NCBI GenBank assembly: GCA_028684405.1
Contig: JAQUGA010000152.1
Coordinates: 1 to 6,202 of the forward strand
Length of the DNA: 6,202 bases
Source of the DNA: Bacteroidales bacterium
GTDB taxonomy: Bacteria; Bacteroidota; Bacteroidia; Bacteroidales; WCHB1-69
Direction: 5' to 3'
In this document: piece after piece, positions 1 through 6,202 of the stretch
Layout of the letters: each line of letters starts with the position of its first letter
Numbering within the stretch: position 1 is the stretch's first letter
The notes under the pieces: model-generated
The model's database searches: none
Told to the model about the DNA's origin: nothing
The model's input: only the letters and a program-made list of their open reading frames with translations
Program-made: the position numbers and the translations under genes

Positions 1-1463
1 TCAATAAATTCATGAATTTGCGCAATTTTTGCCGCTTCAATAATATCTTCTTTCTGAACATTTAAAATTCCGAAAGAGATATTGTTTGCAATGCTGTCGT
101 TAAAAAGCACAACCTCCTGACCAACAATGCCCATGAGCCCACGTAAGTCTCGAATGGTATAAGATTTTATATTGATTTCGTCAATGCAAATTTCGCCCTG
201 GGTAACATCATAAAATCGAGGCAATAAATCGGCAATGGTTGATTTTCCGGCACCGGAAGGACCTACCAATGCCACCGTTTTTCCTTTTTCAATGCATAGA
301 TTGATGTTTTTCAACACGGCAACGTCTTCATACTGAAAACTAACATCTTTGAATTCAATTTTGGATTCTAATGCTTTCTTTTCAAGAGGATTATCAATTT
401 CGACAATTTTTTCCTGAGCATCCATAATTTCAAAAACCCGTTTTCCAGAAGCCATTCCTTTTTGAATGGAATAGGTTGCGGTAATAAATGATTTTGCAGG
501 TGAAATCATGCGTGCAAAAATAACAACATACAAAATTAGAGCATCTGCGGTGAGCATATCTCCACCTCCTAGAACTAGTTTTCCGCCAAAATAAACAATG
601 GTTAATAAAGATATTACGCCCAAAATCTCAGTTAAGGGGGAAGCCAATTCCGTCCGTCTGAAAATTTTGTTCATATATAAAGTAAATGATGTATTTAGTT
701 TTTCAAAACGTTTTTCAGCATAATCAATGGCGTTAAATCCTTTGATGATCTTTAGACCTGAAATTGTTTCGTCAAAAGAAGAGGTAATACTTCCTAGTTT
801 ATCTTGAGATATTTCCGACTTTTTCTTAATATTTTTTCCTACCAAAGAGATGATTAATCCACTTAATGGCAGAACAATGGCCGTAAAAAGAGTCAGTAAT
901 GGACTGATAACGAGCAAGGAAGAGAAATAGACAATAATTAATAAAGGTTCTCTCAAAATCAATTGCATGGTGCTCATAATCGACCATTCAATTTCGTGCA
1001 CATCTGTTGTCAAGCGCGAAATGATGTCGCCAGCCCTTACTTTGGAATAAAACGAAAGTGGAAGAATGAGAATTTTTTTATACACTTCGTTTCTGATATC
1101 TTCCACTACTCCATTGCGAAGAGGTGCCATGAAATACATGCCCAAGTACCGAAAAAGGTTAGAAATCAGAGAAAAAACAACAAAAATAGAAGAGACAAAA
1201 ATTAAGGCTTCATATTTTCCTTGTTCAATAATAAAAGTACTGATGATGAAATAAAAATAATTGATTAATGCACTTAAGCGAAATGAGAATTCAGGTTCTA
1301 CAACAATCAAATTTACCTTCTCGAATAATATTGCCAAAAATGGCGAAACCATGGTGAGGGATATAAGCGAAAATATAACATAAATAGAATTTGAAAGAAA
1401 GTTTAAAAGTATAAATTTCCAATACGGTTTGGCATACTTAATTAATCGGATAAAATCTTTCAT
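1..1463 (-). CDS. MsbA-like ABC exporter, fused permease/ATPase (C-terminus cut by window edge)
   Basis: This is a half-size ABC exporter with the membrane domain followed by the ATPase domain, as in MsbA-type lipid flippases. I translated 487 residues from the ATG at 1463-1461 with no stop before the left edge. Residues about 1-340 hold hydrophobic segments and the usual coupling-helix region (RNEVYKKILILPLSFY, then GDIISRLTTDV, close to typical exporters). The ATPase domain follows: A-loop Tyr378 (VSFQYED), Walker A GPSGAGKST at 401-409, and Q-loop Gln449. The signature LSGGQ, Walker B and switch His would lie beyond position 1, so about 110-130 residues are missing compared with the usual ~600. 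The gene starts 151 bp after the RseC-like gene on the same strand and may have its own promoter. Transport of lipid A precursor or phospholipid out of the inner membrane is inferred from family resemblance; other lipid or drug substrates are possible. Confidence 0.93.
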   Translation of the reverse strand, partial: MKDFIRLIKYAKPYWKFILLNFLSNSIYVIFSLISLTMVSPFLAILFEKVNLIVVEPEFSFRLSALINYFYFIISTFIIEQGKYEALIFVSSIFVVFSLISNLFRYLGMYFMAPLRNGVVEDIRNEVYKKILILPLSFYSKVRAGDIISRLTTDVHEIEWSIMSTMQLILREPLLIIVYFSSLLVISPLLTLFTAIVLPLSGLIISLVGKNIKKKSEISQDKLGSITSSFDETISGLKIIKGFNAIDYAEKRFEKLNTSFTLYMNKIFRRTELASPLTEILGVISLLTIVYFGGKLVLGGGDMLTADALILYVVIFARMISPAKSFITATYSIQKGMASGKRVFEIMDAQEKIVEIDNPLEKKALESKIEFKDVSFQYEDVAVLKNINLCIEKGKTVALVGPSGAGKSTIADLLPRFYDVTQGEICIDEINIKSYTIRDLRGLMGIVGQEVVLFNDSIANNISFGILNVQKEDIIEAAKIAQIHEFI

Positions 1464-1614
1464 CTATTATATTTCAATTTTTTGAATTGCTTGCAAATAT
1501 CGTTAAAATAATCGAATAGAAATAATTACCATTTAATAATTGATAGGGACTCATTAATTAGGTGTATAATAAACGCAAAAGCTGACACTTGTTTTGTAGG
1601 TCTGTCTTAAAATT
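1464..1614. other. 151 bp intergenic gap between the RseC-like and ABC exporter genes
   Basis: This AT-rich gap separates two genes on the same strand. I see no convincing terminator after the RseC-like gene: the best candidate pairs only GACA with TGTC across a 15-base loop. On the minus strand GATATTTG (1501-1494) is one mismatch from the TAnnTTTG -7 element and sits about 30 bases before the ABC start, but there is no matching -33. It may hold the exporter's own promoter, or the exporter may be read through from the operon. Confidence 0.35.
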
Positions 1615-2064
1615 TTAAATTCCAGAACTATAGTCGAGACTAGGATTCAATTTTTTCAGGGTAAATCTAAAAGTATTGTTGAGCCTATTTCGGAATAAAT
1701 AAATAACTGAAAAATAGAGAGCCACCGCCATAATTCCAGCTATTCCTGCACTTATTTCGTCCGCTGTGATTTGCAAGGTAATTATCAGTGCAATTAACAA
1801 TACAACAACAGGGAAAATATAGGCTATTAATACTGCTTTCGATCCCATGGAACGTTCCATGGAGACATTTACTTTTTCTCCAATTTTCCAGTCTAATTTT
1901 TCAAAAATGTAAATATCTACTTCTTTATCAATGTTTTCCGACATGCTGCAACCACTTTTTACAGCACAGGAAACGCAGGCTCCCTTTTGAATAATTGATA
2001 CGCTGATTTTATTTTCTTTAATGGCACAAATAATCCCTTCGTGTTGTATCTCTTTAGTTTTCAT
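1615..2064 (-). CDS. RseC/MucC-family inner-membrane protein (SoxR-reducing system type)
   Basis: This 149-residue protein has the RseC layout: a short cytoplasmic N-terminal domain with a cysteine cluster, then two membrane helices. The cysteines are Cys30, Cys33 and Cys39 (C-x2-C-x5-C, in GACVSCAVKSGCS), with an additional Cys13. Hydrophobic segments lie at about 76-98 and 104-124, followed by a basic tail. In Proteobacteria RseC takes part in reducing SoxR and in sigma-E control; in anaerobic Bacteroidota a homologue usually sits directly before rnfB in the Rnf electron-transport operon. Neither an rnf gene nor soxR is visible here. The start lies 9 bp after the SDR stop, so it is probably the last gene of that operon; the next gene is 151 bp away. 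The family call is firm from the cysteine pattern plus topology; the role here is inferred. Confidence 0.88.
   Translation of the reverse strand: MKTKEIQHEGIICAIKENKISVSIIQKGACVSCAVKSGCSMSENIDKEVDIYIFEKLDWKIGEKVNVSMERSMGSKAVLIAYIFPVVVLLIALIITLQITADEISAGIAGIMAVALYFSVIYLFRNRLNNTFRFTLKKLNPSLDYSSGI
1845..1862. repeat. Perfect 18-bp palindrome inside the RseC-like gene
   Basis: CCATGGAACGTTCCATGG reads identically on both strands with no spacer. It lies in the RseC-like coding sequence at residues 68-74 (SMERSMG), just before the first membrane helix. Part of the symmetry comes from a repeated TCCATGG that encodes Ser-Met twice. It could be a protein-binding site or a coincidence of coding sequence. 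Confidence 0.6.
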
Positions 2065-2073
2065 GACTATTTT

Positions 2074-2757
2074 TTATGGGGTTGATAATGATACCGGAAG
2101 AATTTTTCCGTTATAAAAAAAGTGTCCTGTTTGGGAGAATTTTGAAATGTATGCTCCCATATCTTCGGCACTGGTAGAGGCTTCGTAATCTGGGAACGCT
2201 TCTCGAAACATTTGCGTATTGACTGAACCCAAGCAGAGTGCATTTACCTTAATACTCAATTCTGATAGTTCCGCAGAAAGTGCTTCGGTGAGTGTGCATA
2301 AAGCTCCTTTGCTGATGCTGTATGCCGAAAGTCCCGGAAACTTCAAACTTCCTTGATAACCTCCCATGCTCGAAATGTTCAAAACATGAGCATTTTTATT
2401 GAAAAATGGAAGCAGTGCTTGTGTTAAAAAATAAGGTGATTTCAAATTGATATTTAGCATTTTTTCAAAATCGTTTTGTTTTGTTTCGACAAAGCTTTTA
2501 GTCAAAAACTGTCCAGCATTGTTTATTAAAACATCAATTCCTGAATGAAAATGATCAGAAATGATGGATGATAAATCAGAATAGGAATCAATATTCGATA
2601 AATCAAATTCGATAGACTTTAGGTTTTCTCTTTTTAATTTATTGATTTCTAAAATGTTTCTAGAAATAACCAATACTTTGTTGTTGGGATTTTCGGAAGC
2701 GTGTTTGGCTGTCTCAAACCCGATTCCTTTTCCCGCTCCAGTGATAATAATATTCAT
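2074..2757 (-). CDS. Classical short-chain dehydrogenase/reductase (SDR), NAD(P)-dependent
   Basis: The 227-residue protein is a complete, slightly short classical SDR, predicted to be cytoplasmic. Visible motifs are the nucleotide-binding TGAGKGIG at 6-13, an acidic FDLS turn at 51-54, NNAG at 79-82, the structural Asn103 (LNINL), the catalytic serine region NISSMGG at 127-133 (Ser129/130), and the catalytic Tyr146-x3-Lys150 (YSISK). Arg33 just after the second strand (VISRN) fits a preference for NADP(H), which is an inference. The substrate loop (about 181-205) is short and gives no substrate clue, so the reaction is simply oxidation or reduction of a carbonyl/alcohol. It lies 36 bp downstream of the peptidase gene and 9 bp upstream of the RseC-like gene, which suggests co-transcription. 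No own promoter motif is seen in the 36 bp gap. SDRs are very numerous, so no gene name is offered. Confidence 0.93.
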   Translation of the reverse strand: MNIIITGAGKGIGFETAKHASENPNNKVLVISRNILEINKLKRENLKSIEFDLSNIDSYSDLSSIISDHFHSGIDVLINNAGQFLTKSFVETKQNDFEKMLNINLKSPYFLTQALLPFFNKNAHVLNISSMGGYQGSLKFPGLSAYSISKGALCTLTEALSAELSELSIKVNALCLGSVNTQMFREAFPDYEASTSAEDMGAYISKFSQTGHFFYNGKILPVSLSTP

Positions 2758-2793
2758 TGCTTTTTCTATTAAACAAGTGGAAGTTGATAATGT

Positions 2794-4491
2794 TTATTGT
2801 TTTATTATTTTATATACCATAGAATGTTGCTGTTGTTTGATGTTTAGATAATAAAATCCATTTGCTAAATGCTTGAGGTCTAATTGACTGCTTTGAAAAA
2901 CTTCGCTTGTATAAACTTTTTTCCCATCCACTGAATAAATTTCAATAAAAGTAGATTCGTTTGTGTTTTTAAATAGAATAAAAAGATTGTCTTCTATTGG
3001 ATTTGGGTAGATTTTAATATCGGGTTTTGGAAATTCCCAAACCGAACTTGGACAAGGACTCAATTGTATATCAATTCGAATGGATTCTTTGTCTTGAATG
3101 CTTTGATTGTTAATGGTTTTTGAGCAATATCCATCGGCTTCAAACAAAAGCGAGTAGGTTCCTGCTTTTACAGGGCGGTGGTAGTTGCCAATTGGCAGTG
3201 AGCTGTAAACAAATGAGTTATCAATGTCGTGTTGCAAAAGACCCACTTTTGCTTTGATGGGTTCATGGCTTACAGAATCAGTCACAATGCCTCTAAATCC
3301 AAATAAAACTTCTTCCCAATAATTTAGCATGGACGGATAATTGGCATTCCAATAATAGGGCATATTAGTGGAATTGGGTTTTTTTGTATTGGAAACTTCC
3401 AAGGTTACTTCTCTGCAATGATGGTAATAATTCATATAGTCTTGCCGACTTCCTGAAATAACATACCAACCCGCACCATTGGTCACGCCAGGGTGGACTC
3501 CATCGCCCGTGGCGGTGAAATATCCATTAAAATTGGTTTGTTTTTTTGCTGAATCGGCATATTCTTTAGAAATTTGAAACCACCAATCATTATCGGCTGC
3601 CAAATCGTATTTGCAATCCCACGGAAAATTGACCAATTCTGTTCCACCATGGAAATTTGCAGCCATCACAAATTGATATTTTTCAGCATATTGCATAAAA
3701 GCGATGGTTTCGGGTTGCCATGCTTTACTATCTGGATGGTCGCCATTTATGTGGTCTTTATAATTTCTGTTTAAATCCACAGAGTTGCCATTGTAGCGAG
3801 TTGCCAAAGCCAAAGTGTTGTTTCCTCCCCGAAAAGTTCCGTCGGGATTCGCTAAGGGATTGATGTGAATGACCGTATTGTTAATGAGATGTGTAATTCT
3901 GTCATCCGATTGGTAATTGTTTAAAAGATGGTCAGCAAAACGCAAAAGCAGCATATATCCAGTAGTTTCGTCGCCGTGCATGGTTGATGTATACAAAAAA
4001 TGGGGTTCGTCTTCTGCTTTATTTATACTGTCGGAAATGAGAACCGAAAGCAATTTGCGACCACTTGGTAAAATGCCAATGGTATCAATGCGACAAATTT
4101 CTGGAAAATTTAGTGCAAAATCATACATCAAAGCTTCATACGAAAGGTAATTTGGATAGGCATCCCAGTTTTTATCAGTTTTTGCAAAATAATCCCACAT
4201 TGTCCATTCGCCAGGCATTTCGGACGTATGTAACTCATATTTCCAAGGGATATTTTGTTCCAAAAACCAAGCAAAAGACTCTTTGTTTGCATACGCAAAA
4301 ATACGTCCCTCTTCTGTGATTTTATCAATGGATAGTTTGTTGAAAATCAGCTTATTGGTGACATCCGTTTGAGAAAAAGAAAAGACCACTTCGCCTCGTT
4401 TTTCCAAACTTTGGTTTGCCTTTTCCAAATCTTGTGAAAAGAGACTGAAAATACCGAAAATCAGAAAGATGGTAAGCCTATATCTTTTCAT
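2794..4491 (-). CDS. Secreted M14 zinc carboxypeptidase with T9SS type A sorting domain
   Basis: This 565-residue exported metallocarboxypeptidase removes C-terminal residues from peptides. A signal peptide covers about residues 1-19 (MKRYRLTIFLIFGIFSLFS, then QD). After an N-terminal region comes the M14 domain, about 112-395. The zinc ligands are His172 and Glu175 (HGDE) and His281 (NFHGG). Substrate residues are NPDG at 215-218 and Asn241-Arg242 (LNRN). The tyrosine region is GSRQDYMNYYH (347-357), and the catalytic glutamate is Glu365 (TLEVS). All key residues are present. A transthyretin-like beta domain follows (about 398-478), as in the carboxypeptidase N/E/D subgroup. The last ~75 residues, starting at IKIYPNP (492), form the T9SS sorting domain ending in KIIKQ, so the enzyme should cross the outer membrane and be surface-attached or released. 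The start is 4 bp after the stop of the 379-aa gene, implying translational coupling. Preference for basic or other C-terminal residues cannot be decided by eye. Confidence 0.96.
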   Translation of the reverse strand: MKRYRLTIFLIFGIFSLFSQDLEKANQSLEKRGEVVFSFSQTDVTNKLIFNKLSIDKITEEGRIFAYANKESFAWFLEQNIPWKYELHTSEMPGEWTMWDYFAKTDKNWDAYPNYLSYEALMYDFALNFPEICRIDTIGILPSGRKLLSVLISDSINKAEDEPHFLYTSTMHGDETTGYMLLLRFADHLLNNYQSDDRITHLINNTVIHINPLANPDGTFRGGNNTLALATRYNGNSVDLNRNYKDHINGDHPDSKAWQPETIAFMQYAEKYQFVMAANFHGGTELVNFPWDCKYDLAADNDWWFQISKEYADSAKKQTNFNGYFTATGDGVHPGVTNGAGWYVISGSRQDYMNYYHHCREVTLEVSNTKKPNSTNMPYYWNANYPSMLNYWEEVLFGFRGIVTDSVSHEPIKAKVGLLQHDIDNSFVYSSLPIGNYHRPVKAGTYSLLFEADGYCSKTINNQSIQDKESIRIDIQLSPCPSSVWEFPKPDIKIYPNPIEDNLFILFKNTNESTFIEIYSVDGKKVYTSEVFQSSQLDLKHLANGFYYLNIKQQQHSMVYKIIKQ

Positions 4492-4495
4492 AGGA

Positions 4496-5635
4496 TTAAT
4501 TATTTACTTTAGGTATTTGGCGTTTAATGATTTTGGGAATGTTTGCCGCTTCTCTTTTATAAACAGCTTTAATCTGAATTTGTTTTTCAATTTCGAGTTT
4601 ATAATGACACTCTTTTATAATGCTTGCAATTTTAAAATTTACATCAATGGGCGAAATGGCACTTTCATTTAGCAAACACAAATAAATTTTGGAGGATGAA
4701 ATTTGATTGTTTTTTCCGTACGCAACTATCGAACGTCCACTTTCGATGGATTCAAACTCTTTTTGTTGTAAAAAAAGATTGGATTGCAAAGTATCGCTAA
4801 CAAACCAAAAACGGACATTTTTCCCTGTTGCTGGAATAAAAAATTCAGGAATAATTCCCACGGCAAAGCCCAAAAGTGGATGAACGTATTTAGACAGAAG
4901 TCCGCCTCCCAATCGGCTGACCGTTTTCACTGTTTTTTGCCAGCTCTCTTCTGCTTCTTTTCCAACTCCAATCCAGTAAGCCCAGGCCAGAGGCTCGTGT
5001 TCGATAAATTTACTCTCAAAAGTATCTTCTGCTAAATCAATTTCAATGACGGCACGGTTTTTTTTGCGAAAAGAGATGGAAGATTCCAGTTTGATTCTTT
5101 GGTCTATTAAAATCTGTTCAATATTTTTGCAAGTATCCAATACCAAAACAGGTTTTTCGGTCACCAAGGTATCGTATGCAATAATTTTATCCCGTTTGCG
5201 AATGTTGTAAATCGTATCAATTTGTTCTTTCCAAACGGGTTTTGTGTCAAATTCTTTTGAATTGTTTGATACTGGTTTGCGAAATATTTTTAGAGCATAA
5301 TTCCGAGAGCGAAACGATTTGTTTTCAAAGTTTAAAACGTAAACGGAAGTTTCGGGCACGAAAAAGATGCAGAAAGCAGAATCATGATTTTTTTTTAGTT
5401 CATAAATGAATCGTCCTTCAAATTCAGAGGCGCTAAAATGTTGGATGGATCGTTTTTTTAACTCTTTAATCTCAATATTAATAATATCTCCTTTGTGAAA
5501 GCTGATGAATATTTTTTCTGAACTTCTTGATTTAAGCTGCACTTGAGAGTCAAAAACCAAAATTCCGTTTCCCGAAAAAGAGACCAAAACTTTGCTTATT
5601 AAGAAGATAAATAAAAACAATTTCTGTTTCAACAT
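4496..5635 (-). CDS. Exported protein of unknown function, partner of the M14 peptidase gene
   Basis: I do not recognise this 379-residue protein. It begins with a signal peptide (MLKQKLFLFIFLISKVLVSFS, cleavage near residue 21) and has no lipobox cysteine, so it should enter the periplasm or beyond. Residues about 24-118 alternate hydrophobic and polar positions, like a beta-sandwich (KIFISFHKGDIINIEI, FIYEL, SVYVLNFENKSF, RNYALKIFRKP). A Lys/Asp-rich link follows at about 120-165. Residues 215-280 hold an aromatic and glycine-rich stretch (AWAYWIGVGKEAEESW, RLGGGLLSKY, GFAVGIIPEFFIP) that could be a short amphipathic or membrane-associated part; then a second beta-rich region leads to a basic end (KRQIPKVNN). 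There is no T9SS tail. It is the first gene after the likely promoter, and its stop is 4 bp before the peptidase start, so a shared job with the peptidase (inhibitor, chaperone or surface partner) is possible but only inferred. Confidence 0.85.
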   Translation of the reverse strand: MLKQKLFLFIFLISKVLVSFSGNGILVFDSQVQLKSRSSEKIFISFHKGDIINIEIKELKKRSIQHFSASEFEGRFIYELKKNHDSAFCIFFVPETSVYVLNFENKSFRSRNYALKIFRKPVSNNSKEFDTKPVWKEQIDTIYNIRKRDKIIAYDTLVTEKPVLVLDTCKNIEQILIDQRIKLESSISFRKKNRAVIEIDLAEDTFESKFIEHEPLAWAYWIGVGKEAEESWQKTVKTVSRLGGGLLSKYVHPLLGFAVGIIPEFFIPATGKNVRFWFVSDTLQSNLFLQQKEFESIESGRSIVAYGKNNQISSSKIYLCLLNESAISPIDVNFKIASIIKECHYKLEIEKQIQIKAVYKREAANIPKIIKRQIPKVNN

Positions 5636-5653
5636 AAATCACTATTTTAACTA

Positions 5654-5685
5654 CAAAGATAATAAATATAGAATCCTTATGCGAA
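5654..5685 (-). promoter_or_regulatory. Bacteroidota-type promoter (-7 TATCTTTG, weak -33)
   Basis: On the minus strand, TATCTTTG (5661-5654) matches the TAnnTTTG -7 element of Bacteroidota housekeeping promoters exactly. About 20 bases upstream, TTCG (5685-5682) is a 3-of-4 match to the TTTG -33 element. Transcription would begin near 5648, giving a leader of only about 12 bases before the ATG at 5635-5633. This is consistent with SD-independent initiation in an AT-rich leader. It is well placed to drive the four-gene unit 5635 to 1615. The motif is short, so a chance match is possible. Confidence 0.45.
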
Positions 5686-5779
5686 AACGATTCTTTCATA
5701 AATTTAATTTCTGCTCGAAAAAGCAAACTGTCAATGGAAGTGAAGCGAGGAATATCATATATTCAGTTGTTTATCAAAA

Positions 5780-5858
5780 GTACTATTGAAATTCTTGGCT
5801 TTTGAACATTAAAGAAGTGGGGTTTCAGGTTTTATCGCTATAATAGTACGAAATTCTT
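5780..5858. repeat. Paired 17-bp units: 8-bp inverted plus 9-bp direct repeat
   Basis: Two units lie 62 bp apart in the gap between the right-edge gene and the operon. Unit one is GTACTATT followed by GAAATTCTT (5780-5796). Unit two is AATAGTAC followed by GAAATTCTT (5842-5858). The first 8 bases of the units are exact reverse complements, while the following 9 are identical and in the same orientation. The inverted part could form a stem with a 54-base loop in the transcript leaving the upstream gene. No U-tract follows it, so it is not a classical terminator. It may be a binding-site pair, a degraded insertion footprint, or chance in AT-rich DNA. Confidence 0.4.
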
Positions 5859-5882
5859 TGCATCACGACTTTTTCGCAATCA

Positions 5883-6202
5883 CTAATTTATCTCCCAAAG
5901 GCTTATTTTGCTTCCTTGAAAATTGATCAAATTTTTCACATTGTTTGTTTTCAATAGATCTACTTTTCCTCTAAAATCATAGATTGTTTTATTCTCGATG
6001 TTGAATATTGTATTTTCATTAGCCTCCGTAAACGTGAAAACAGACGGGATTTGAGATGATATTTTTGTTTTTTCGGGACTGGAGCTGTGGGCAATAGTTT
6101 TTACTTGCGTTAAATCGGGCGAAATAAGATAAATGTTTTTGTCACTGCTAACCACAAACATATTACTTTTTGTAGTTGCACATTTCATTTTTGTAAAGGT
6201 GT
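5883..6202 (-). CDS. C-terminal end of an unrecognised, possibly beta-propeller protein (partial)
   Basis: The reading frame ends at a TAG (5885-5883) and stays open to the right edge, so about 105 C-terminal residues are visible and the true start lies outside. The internal Met at 6188 is not a convincing start: no promoter or ribosome site precedes it, and the frame continues upstream as TFTK. The visible part contains short strand-turn-strand repeats (NMFVVSSDKNIYLISPDL, then ENTIFNIENKTIYDFRGK, then GSKISLWEIN) of the kind seen in WD40-like or PQQ-like beta-propeller blades. That resemblance is by eye only, and no catalytic motif is seen. It is separated by 247 bp from the next gene and so is probably a different transcription unit. 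Function unknown. Confidence 0.65.
   Translation of the reverse strand, partial: TFTKMKCATTKSNMFVVSSDKNIYLISPDLTQVKTIAHSSSPEKTKISSQIPSVFTFTEANENTIFNIENKTIYDFRGKVDLLKTNNVKNLINFQGSKISLWEIN

Noticed and set aside
963..1254. Two overlapping plus-strand open frames of 80 and 62 codons
   Set aside because: They lie opposite the membrane domain of the ABC exporter, whose frame is intact and has clear family motifs; the plus-strand products look like low-complexity shadows.
1494..1501. Promoter-like GATATTTG before the ABC exporter
   Set aside because: It has one mismatch to TAnnTTTG and no -33 partner at the expected distance, so it is mentioned only as a weak candidate.
1575..1614. Possible terminator hairpin after the RseC-like gene
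   Set aside because: Only 4 bp (GACA/TGTC) pair across a 15-base loop, and no run of T follows on the minus strand.
2758..2793. Short CAACTTCCACTTG motif in the gap between the peptidase and SDR genes
   Set aside because: The arms share only CAA/TTG and cannot form a stable stem; it is not a terminator or operator that can be supported.
3574..4328. Plus-strand frames of 66-84 codons and a minus-strand 66-codon frame inside the carboxypeptidase gene
   Set aside because: All overlap the well-supported M14 coding sequence in other frames and show no domain, promoter or start context of their own.
5592..5789. Plus-strand 65-codon frame across the promoter gap
   Set aside because: The product is Asn/Lys/Phe-rich as expected from AT-rich non-coding DNA, and it runs against the signal-peptide end of a real gene.
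1..6202. Search for CRISPR arrays, tRNA/rRNA genes, transposases, integrases, toxin-antitoxin or defence genes
   Set aside because: No regular repeats with spacers, no RNA-gene hallmarks and no such protein motifs were found on either strand.

Overview
The window is AT-rich, and all six supported genes lie on the minus strand, so transcription runs from the right edge to the left edge. It looks like chromosomal DNA from a member of the Bacteroidota. The strongest evidence is a secreted M14 metallocarboxypeptidase that ends in a type IX secretion system (T9SS) sorting domain, a tail found essentially only in that phylum. An RseC-family protein, a TAnnTTTG-type promoter element and the lack of obvious Shine-Dalgarno sequences agree with this. 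RseC together with T9SS leans towards the Bacteroidia in the broad sense, but genus and species cannot be read from the sequence.

Layout in the direction of transcription (right to left). (1) 6202-5883: the C-terminal end of an unrecognised protein with beta-propeller-like strand repeats, cut by the window edge. (2) 5882-5636: a 247 bp gap with a paired repeat and a good -7 promoter element close to the next gene. (3) 5635-4496: an exported protein of 379 aa of unknown function. (4) 4491-2794: the M14 carboxypeptidase, 4 bp downstream of gene 3. (5) 2757-2074: a classical short-chain dehydrogenase/reductase, 36 bp further on. (6) 2064-1615: an RseC-family protein, 9 bp further on. (7) 1614-1464: a 151 bp gap. 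(8) 1463-1: an MsbA-like ABC exporter (fused permease and ATPase), cut by the left edge after the Q-loop.

Genes 3-6 have gaps of 4, 36 and 9 bp and no visible internal terminator, so they are probably one operon driven from the promoter near 5654-5685. Functionally the set is mixed. The first two products are exported (an unknown protein and a peptidase sent to the cell surface or medium by T9SS), the SDR is cytoplasmic, and RseC is an inner-membrane cysteine protein usually tied to Rnf or SoxR-reducing systems, although no rnf gene is visible here. No RNA gene, CRISPR array, insertion sequence, integrase or other mobile element is seen. Most of the window is ordinary chromosome; the least explained parts are the 379-aa exported protein and its tight pairing with the peptidase.
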